Below, in pieces: positions 61,146 to 64,000 of a DNA stretch of 64,000 nucleotides (position 1 is the first letter of the stretch; the number at the start of each line of letters is the position of its first letter). The position numbers and the translations under genes were made by a program. The notes under the pieces were generated by a model. The model was not told where the DNA came from, searched no databases, and worked only from the letters and a program-made list of their open reading frames with translations. Origin of the DNA: Azadirachta indica (Eukaryota > Streptophyta > Magnoliopsida > Sapindales > Meliaceae); assembly GCA_022749755.1 (NCBI GenBank), contig CM040448.1, positions 5,640,481-5,704,480 of the forward strand, read 5' to 3'.

Positions 61146-61677
61146 ATTTAAAATCTGTAAAACAAAATTAGAAACCTCACAAGCACTCCCTCACGTGTTT
61201 TTCACTCACTCTCGTGTTTGAGCACTCAAATGTTCTCACACTCGCACATTCTTAATCAAAATTTCAGTGGCAATTTTAAGATGAGAAGCAACCAAAACAA
61301 ATCACAAGATTCAATAAGCAATTCTTAAGAAATTGATGCAAACAATGACAATATTGAGTCAAGAATAAGGAATATTAGGCCAATATTACAAGAAATTATA
61401 AATATAATAGATAACAACAATTCTCTTTTTTTTTCTTTTTTTTTGGCTTTATTTCCCTTTTTTTTTTCTAGGAAGTAGAAATGAAAATATGAACTCAAAA
61501 TAAATTGAAGGAAGTAAAATACAAAATTCGAATTTGGACCATTCAAGGAAGAATTTGGCAACAATATATATTTTTTTTTGTTTTTTTTTTTCAGAATTGT
61601 AATTTAAGAAGTAAAGGAACAATAAAGAGGTAGAGGATAACTTAAACTTGCCTTGGAACCAAAGCTCTGATACCAAA

Positions 61678-62484
61678 TGATACGAACCTCGCCAATAATA
61701 TGACGAAACCCAACACCGAATGTAGTAAAGAATCATAAAATTTTCCCAAAACGCAAGTTTATTGAGCCTTGACCCAATACCTATCTAAATAAGAATCAAG
61801 ACTATGATTTACTCAAACGCCACACCAAAACCCTTAAGAAAACACTTAAAAATCTAGATGATAAGTTTGATTGTTTTGAAAGCCACAAGAAATTAAACTT
61901 GAAAAATTCAAGAACAAGAATTTGTAAGAAATAACTTAACACTCAAATTGTCTGTTTCATTTTAAGAAATGAAAGCCTTTTTATAGGCAATTATAAAGGG
62001 AAAATGTCAAAAGTTAGGTTATCAATCTTACCTAACAATTTTTCAAAATAAATTCAAACTTTATAACTTTTAAAACCTATAAATTTCAAACATGAAAATG
62101 TAAGCAATGACATTATATATATATGACGTAAGCAATGACGTTGAATGTGTATGATATAAGTGATTACATCATTTTAAGATTCTCAAAATTATATAAATGG
62201 ATTATAATTTTCGAACATTTTCATATTAGTCTTCTTGGACTCCGGTCACTTGAATGATGTTCACTGAGCCTAATTCTTCAAGATGTGTATCTTGAATTGT
62301 ATATGAATCACACATCTTTTTAATTAGTTCATTTAAGGCACTTTCTAATGTCTTGACTCTAGCTCTTGTAATCAATCCACTCGACACGCTTAGCGAATCA
62401 TATAAATCTTGCAATTGAGTGTCTCCGACTTTATGTCTGAGGTTCTCCTTTTATTTACATAGTTGCACAACTTCGTTTGCATCA
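61678..62484 (-). repeat. 5' LTR of the Ty3/Gypsy element
   Basis: 807 bp. It differs from the 3' LTR by scattered substitutions and a small indel near position 97 from the left. A copy of the same reading-frame tail is still open inside it (62226-62414), as expected when LTRs are duplicated by reverse transcription. Confidence 0.92.
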
Positions 62485-62489
62485 GTCTG

Positions 62490-64000
62490 CCACACAAGAA
62501 AATTTACAGGGTAAAAAGAAATTAAATTCAGCTCCAAATGCTCTCAAAGCTTCATATATTGTCACAGGCAAATGTACCTATCTCAAGGTGCTATGAGTAG
62601 TGTTGATAATTTTTCTTACAAAGGCCCACCCTAAACGAGTGGGGATTGAGGGCAATTTTAAAACAAATCAAGAATTCGGACTAGGGATAGGAATAAAAAT
62701 CCATCTCTGTTTTAAAATTAAGTCAGGGATAGGGCCCTGCTTAAAATCTCAAATTTTAAGTAGTTAATTACTTATGCATCCTAATTATTTAATAAACAAT
62801 TATAAAAGTTATATATTATTCATTTCAGTCAATCAAGTCCTTCAAAAAAATTATATTTATTTAATTTAATCAATTAAGTCAGTTATAATTCTTCACAATT
62901 TTTCAGTTTATTTAATTTTGAAATTTTTTAATTTTATTTTCTTAGTCAAGCAATTTTCTGAAATAACCAACAACTAAAAAATTAAATAATTTTTAATAAT
63001 TGAGTTTGGAAAAGTAAATTTTGATAAAATAAAATTAATCAATTGATGTAAAAAATAATTAATCAATAATTAATAAATTTATTTATTTTAATATAGTATT
63101 ATAAGATTAACGAAACAAATAACTTCTCAAAAATTCTATTTTTTATATTTTATGCTCTTATTTACCAAATAAAATATTTTTTTTATAAAATTATCAAGAA
63201 AAATTAAAGTCTAAGTTGATTTAATATATTTTCTCTAATTTTTTATTAATTTTATGAATAATTGGATCATAATTTACTACTACATTTATTTATTTTTCTA
63301 TTTGTATAAGTTAATAAAAAGGTGAAATAAATATATCAATCAAATTTAATATTTTATTCTAATAAAATTATTGTAAATTGTAATTGTCTCAATTAAATTG
63401 ATGATTTTTATCAATTACTTTATTTTCATCAATTCTTTTATGAACAGTTAATTTTTTTATTATTATATTATTTTGATGATATGTAAAATGGTGATTTCTC
63501 ATATGAAAAATTAATTTATTATTATTGAAAAGATATAATAAATTTAATTTATATTATAAGATTTGATGAAATATTAAAAATTGATAATATATTTTTACTG
63601 ATGAATTGAAATTTTGATAATTATAAAAGCTAATTTTTTATTAAATACTTTAAATATGTATTCAAATTAATAAATTTAATATTTTTTAAAATTTATACTT
63701 AGTTTAGTTCTATTAAACATTGTAAAATTAAATTATTGTATATATTTTTAAATCCTAAATTTAAAAATAAAGTGAGTTGCCCCTGTCACTTCATCTACTC
63801 TTTCACAATCATTTGTTGTCTATTACAAGTGACAATGATTTTTATAAATATAAATTACTAGGAAAATTGTAATGTTATATATAATGTTTTTTTTTATTTT
63901 TATAGCTTTACTAACTTTTGTTATTATTTTTACGATATTTAAGATTTTAGTCACTACACTCTTCATTTTAGAGAATTTTATATTATATATAATAGTTTTA
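62490..64000. other. AT-rich noncoding DNA
   Basis: Apart from a short stretch (62490-62760) just beyond the retrotransposon, the sequence is very AT-rich. No frames, repeats or RNA genes recognised. Confidence 0.6.

Larger units (their letters stand above)
55904..62484 (-). mobile_element. Ty3/Gypsy LTR retrotransposon, CRM-like, full length but defective
   Basis: LTRs at 55904-56706 (3' LTR) and 61678-62484 (5' LTR) are 803 and 807 bp, with TG...CA ends; read on the coding strand they start TGATGCAAAC and end TTCGTATCA. By eye I count roughly 55-60 differences, about 7%, mostly transitions, so this is not a recent insertion. The primer site TGGTATCAGAGCTTTGG (initiator tRNA-Met) is at 61659-61675, two bases from the 5' LTR, and the polypurine tract AAGGGGGGGAGAA abuts the 3' LTR at 56707-56719. 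Flanks GTTTG (55899-55903) and GTCTG (62485-62489) look like a 5-bp target duplication with one change. Gene order is gag-protease-RT-RNaseH-integrase, hence Ty3/Gypsy. Confidence 0.92.

Noticed and set aside
1..64000. tRNA, rRNA or snoRNA genes
   Set aside because: I saw no cloverleaf-type or conserved RNA sequence. The tRNA-like words (TGGTATCAGAGC) are retroelement primer-binding sites complementary to the initiator tRNA, not tRNA genes.

Overview
The window is nuclear DNA of a eudicot plant. It is AT-rich, and its genes have spliced GT-AG introns. The families present are plant-type: CPR1/CPR30-like F-box proteins, a LysM receptor-like kinase, a wall-associated kinase relic, and plant LTR retrotransposons primed by initiator-methionine tRNA. 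The species cannot be named from the sequence alone.

Layout. 1-2.0 kb is AT-rich noncoding DNA. 3.2-8.9 kb holds two F-box genes in tandem on the minus strand; the first carries a one-base frameshift, the second is intact. 9-18.7 kb is repeat-rich: a decayed DUF1985 domain (about 11.6-12.2 kb), a 0.3 kb tandem duplication with small palindromes (12.27-12.89 kb), and an old array of diverged 0.3-0.4 kb repeats (14.0-15.4 kb). 18.76-28.23 kb is a cluster of at least eight LTR copies of one small LTR retrotransposon family with no visible protein. Its units share LTRs in tandem, and one block is inverted. 29.3-30.2 kb holds a terminal-inverted-repeat element. 30.6-36.3 kb is a receptor-kinase district: a dead wall-associated kinase, an intact LYK4/LYK5-type LysM receptor pseudokinase, and a dead second LYK copy split by a roughly 1 kb foldback element. 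A decayed Mutator-like transposase lies at 37.3-38.6 kb and a MITE at 40.5-41.0 kb. An intact F-box gene lies at 41.25-42.46 kb with a broken F-box relic beside it. SPT6, a transcription elongation factor, fills 43.6-53.76 kb on the minus strand; I could trace it as 17 exons encoding 1638 residues. A 6.6 kb Ty3/Gypsy element of CRM-like type with both LTRs and a near-perfect 5-bp target duplication occupies 55.9-62.48 kb. The last 1.5 kb is AT-rich.

The likely functional genes are two F-box genes (substrate receptors of SCF ubiquitin ligases), LYK5-like (chitin perception) and SPT6-like (elongation on chromatin). They are not an operon or a pathway. The shared theme is a defence-related neighbourhood, F-box CPR1-type plus LysM and wall-associated receptor kinases, with birth and death by tandem duplication and repeated transposon invasion next to one conserved housekeeping gene.

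The least ordinary structures are the multi-LTR cluster with its internal degenerate 30-bp repeats, the retrotransposon reading frame that runs into its own 3' LTR, and the foldback element inserted in a dead LYK duplicate.
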